From Flavobacterium davisii (GTDB lineage: Bacteria; Bacteroidota; Bacteroidia; Flavobacteriales; Flavobacteriaceae): a stretch of 64,000 nt of DNA. Below the pieces are notes generated by a model. The model was not told the DNA's origin, made no database searches, and saw only the letters and a list, made by a program, of their open reading frames with translations. This document shows positions 63,463-64,000 of the stretch, piece after piece; position 1 is the first letter of the stretch; each line of letters opens with the position of its first letter. A program made the translations under genes and the position numbers. Where the stretch lies: the NCBI RefSeq assembly GCF_019565505.1, contig NZ_CP067378.1:2232001-2296000 (forward strand), in the 5' to 3' direction.

Positions 63463-63849
63463 ATGTCATTTAAATCTAAACTAGTAGTAGCAGGAAAAGA
63501 GTACACCGTATTAAACGTAAATTACGGGTTATTTCAAGAAACAGACGCAACAGGTAGACCTTCTACCGTAACAAGAGGAGGTAAAATTGAGTTAACTATT
63601 GAAGGAACAGCAGACACTTCGTTCTTTGAGTGGATGACCAACTCTTTTGAAAGAAAAGACGGTAGTGTAAAATTCTTTAAAAGAGATAGCGATGCTGTTT
63701 TAAAAGAATTAAAATTCTCAGAAGCTTATGTTGTAAAATTCAGAGAAAACTTCGACTCAACTGGCGTAAACCCATTAACCGAAACCTTTACTATTTCAGC
63801 TAAAAAAATTGAATTAGGATCAGGCGCTTACCAAAACGAATGGGTATAA
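63463..63849 (+). CDS. tssD: Type VI secretion system tube protein (Hcp-like, TssD)
   Basis: The 128-aa product (MSFKSKLVVAGKEYTVLNVN) is a typical Bacteroidota TssD/Hcp. Features are GLFQETDATGRPSTVTRGGK, ELTIEGTADTSFFEWM and the C-terminal KIELGSGAYQNEWV. Hcp rings stack to form the tube that is fired into target cells; it can also carry effectors. It has its own promoter. No other T6SS gene is in the window, so it may be an extra copy apart from the main cluster, or the cluster may continue to the right. The gene is intact, with a clean start 12 bases after a short open frame. Confidence 0.92.
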   Translation: MSFKSKLVVAGKEYTVLNVNYGLFQETDATGRPSTVTRGGKIELTIEGTADTSFFEWMTNSFERKDGSVKFFKRDSDAVLKELKFSEAYVVKFRENFDSTGVNPLTETFTISAKKIELGSGAYQNEWV

Positions 63850-63860
63850 CAACACCTAAG

Positions 63861-63896
63861 AGGCTGTCCTAAAAGGTCACAATCTTATCATTTCAA
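63861..63896 (-). repeat. Short dispersed repeat copy, inverted
   Basis: On the minus strand it reads GAAATGATAAGATTGTGACC then TTTTAGGACAGCC, like 52518-52550 and, less well, 59144-59178. It follows tssD. The start of it (AAGAGGCTGTCC) resembles half of the terminator at 21472. Confidence 0.5.
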
Positions 63897-64000
63897 TTAA
63901 AGGAAAAACCAAGAGTTTTGCCCAAATAGGAGAAGCAAATCACATATTACTGTGACTTCTCCTATGGTCGAAGTGACAACTAAAGATTGATTTTTCACTT

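Noticed and set aside
1..64000. CRISPR array, tRNA, rRNA and phage clusters
   Set aside because: I found no regular spaced direct repeats, no cloverleaf or rRNA landmarks and no run of phage genes; the tail-fibre-like protein and TssD are explained by the toxin and T6SS contexts.

Overview
The window comes from an AT-rich member of the Bacteroidota, most likely a Flavobacteriaceae species. Supporting signs are a type IX secretion system (T9SS) plug protein, a T9SS sorting domain, a Bacteroidota-type T6SS tube protein (TssD), DUF5686 and DUF6660 family proteins, promoters of the TTTG-N20-TAnnTTTG type, and general protein similarity. No rRNA, tRNA or CRISPR array was seen.

Layout. 1-5.3 kb: branched-chain amino acid operon on the minus strand (ilvE-ilvD-ilvB-ilvN), preceded by a short Ile-rich leader peptide and an attenuator hairpin. 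5.3-5.8 kb: a dispersed repeat. 6.0-21.7 kb: a polymorphic toxin locus. It holds a T9SS-sorted small protein, a tail-fibre-like coiled-coil protein, a giant SpvB/Rhs toxin, and an array of displaced Rhs toxin cassettes, each with an immunity gene. 21.9-31.7 kb: housekeeping genes (pruA, apaG, T9SS plug, SNF2 helicase, methyltransferase, map, acyl-CoA transferase). 31.8-39.8 kb: heavy-metal resistance operon (DUF6660 protein, CusA-CusC fusion, adaptor, metal P-type ATPase). 39.9-45.0 kb: tetR-ABC-HlyD-TolC efflux operon on the minus strand. 45-52 kb: DUF5686 protein, Kef-type antiporter, MMPL-like RND exporter. 52.8-55.9 kb: asnS and rpoN. 55.8-58.1 kb: an IS110-family element lying inside a dispersed repeat. 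58.2-64 kb: small secreted protein, rsmG, fatty-acid desaturase, aminotransferase, another repeat copy, and a TssD gene with its own promoter.

The most interesting region is the Rhs locus. The full-length toxin ends in a toxin of a family I do not recognise, followed by a two-membrane-segment immunity protein. Downstream lie four more cassettes without their own Rhs body: a paralogue of the same toxin, an unrecognised histidine-rich toxin, an ADP-ribosyltransferase-like toxin, and a Tae4 amidase with its Tai4 immunity protein. About 880 bp of near-identical Rhs tip plus linker occurs both in the main gene and in front of the Tae4 toxin. Recombination between the two could swap the toxin. Terminators lie before the orphan tips, so the stored cassettes look silent.

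Quality warning. About 30 genes or gene segments here are interrupted by single-base indels, nearly all one-base losses in short homopolymers, and they include essential genes (map). asnS carries an in-frame TGA. I read most of these as sequence or assembly errors. Interrupted genes are therefore listed as single loci with the break points stated.
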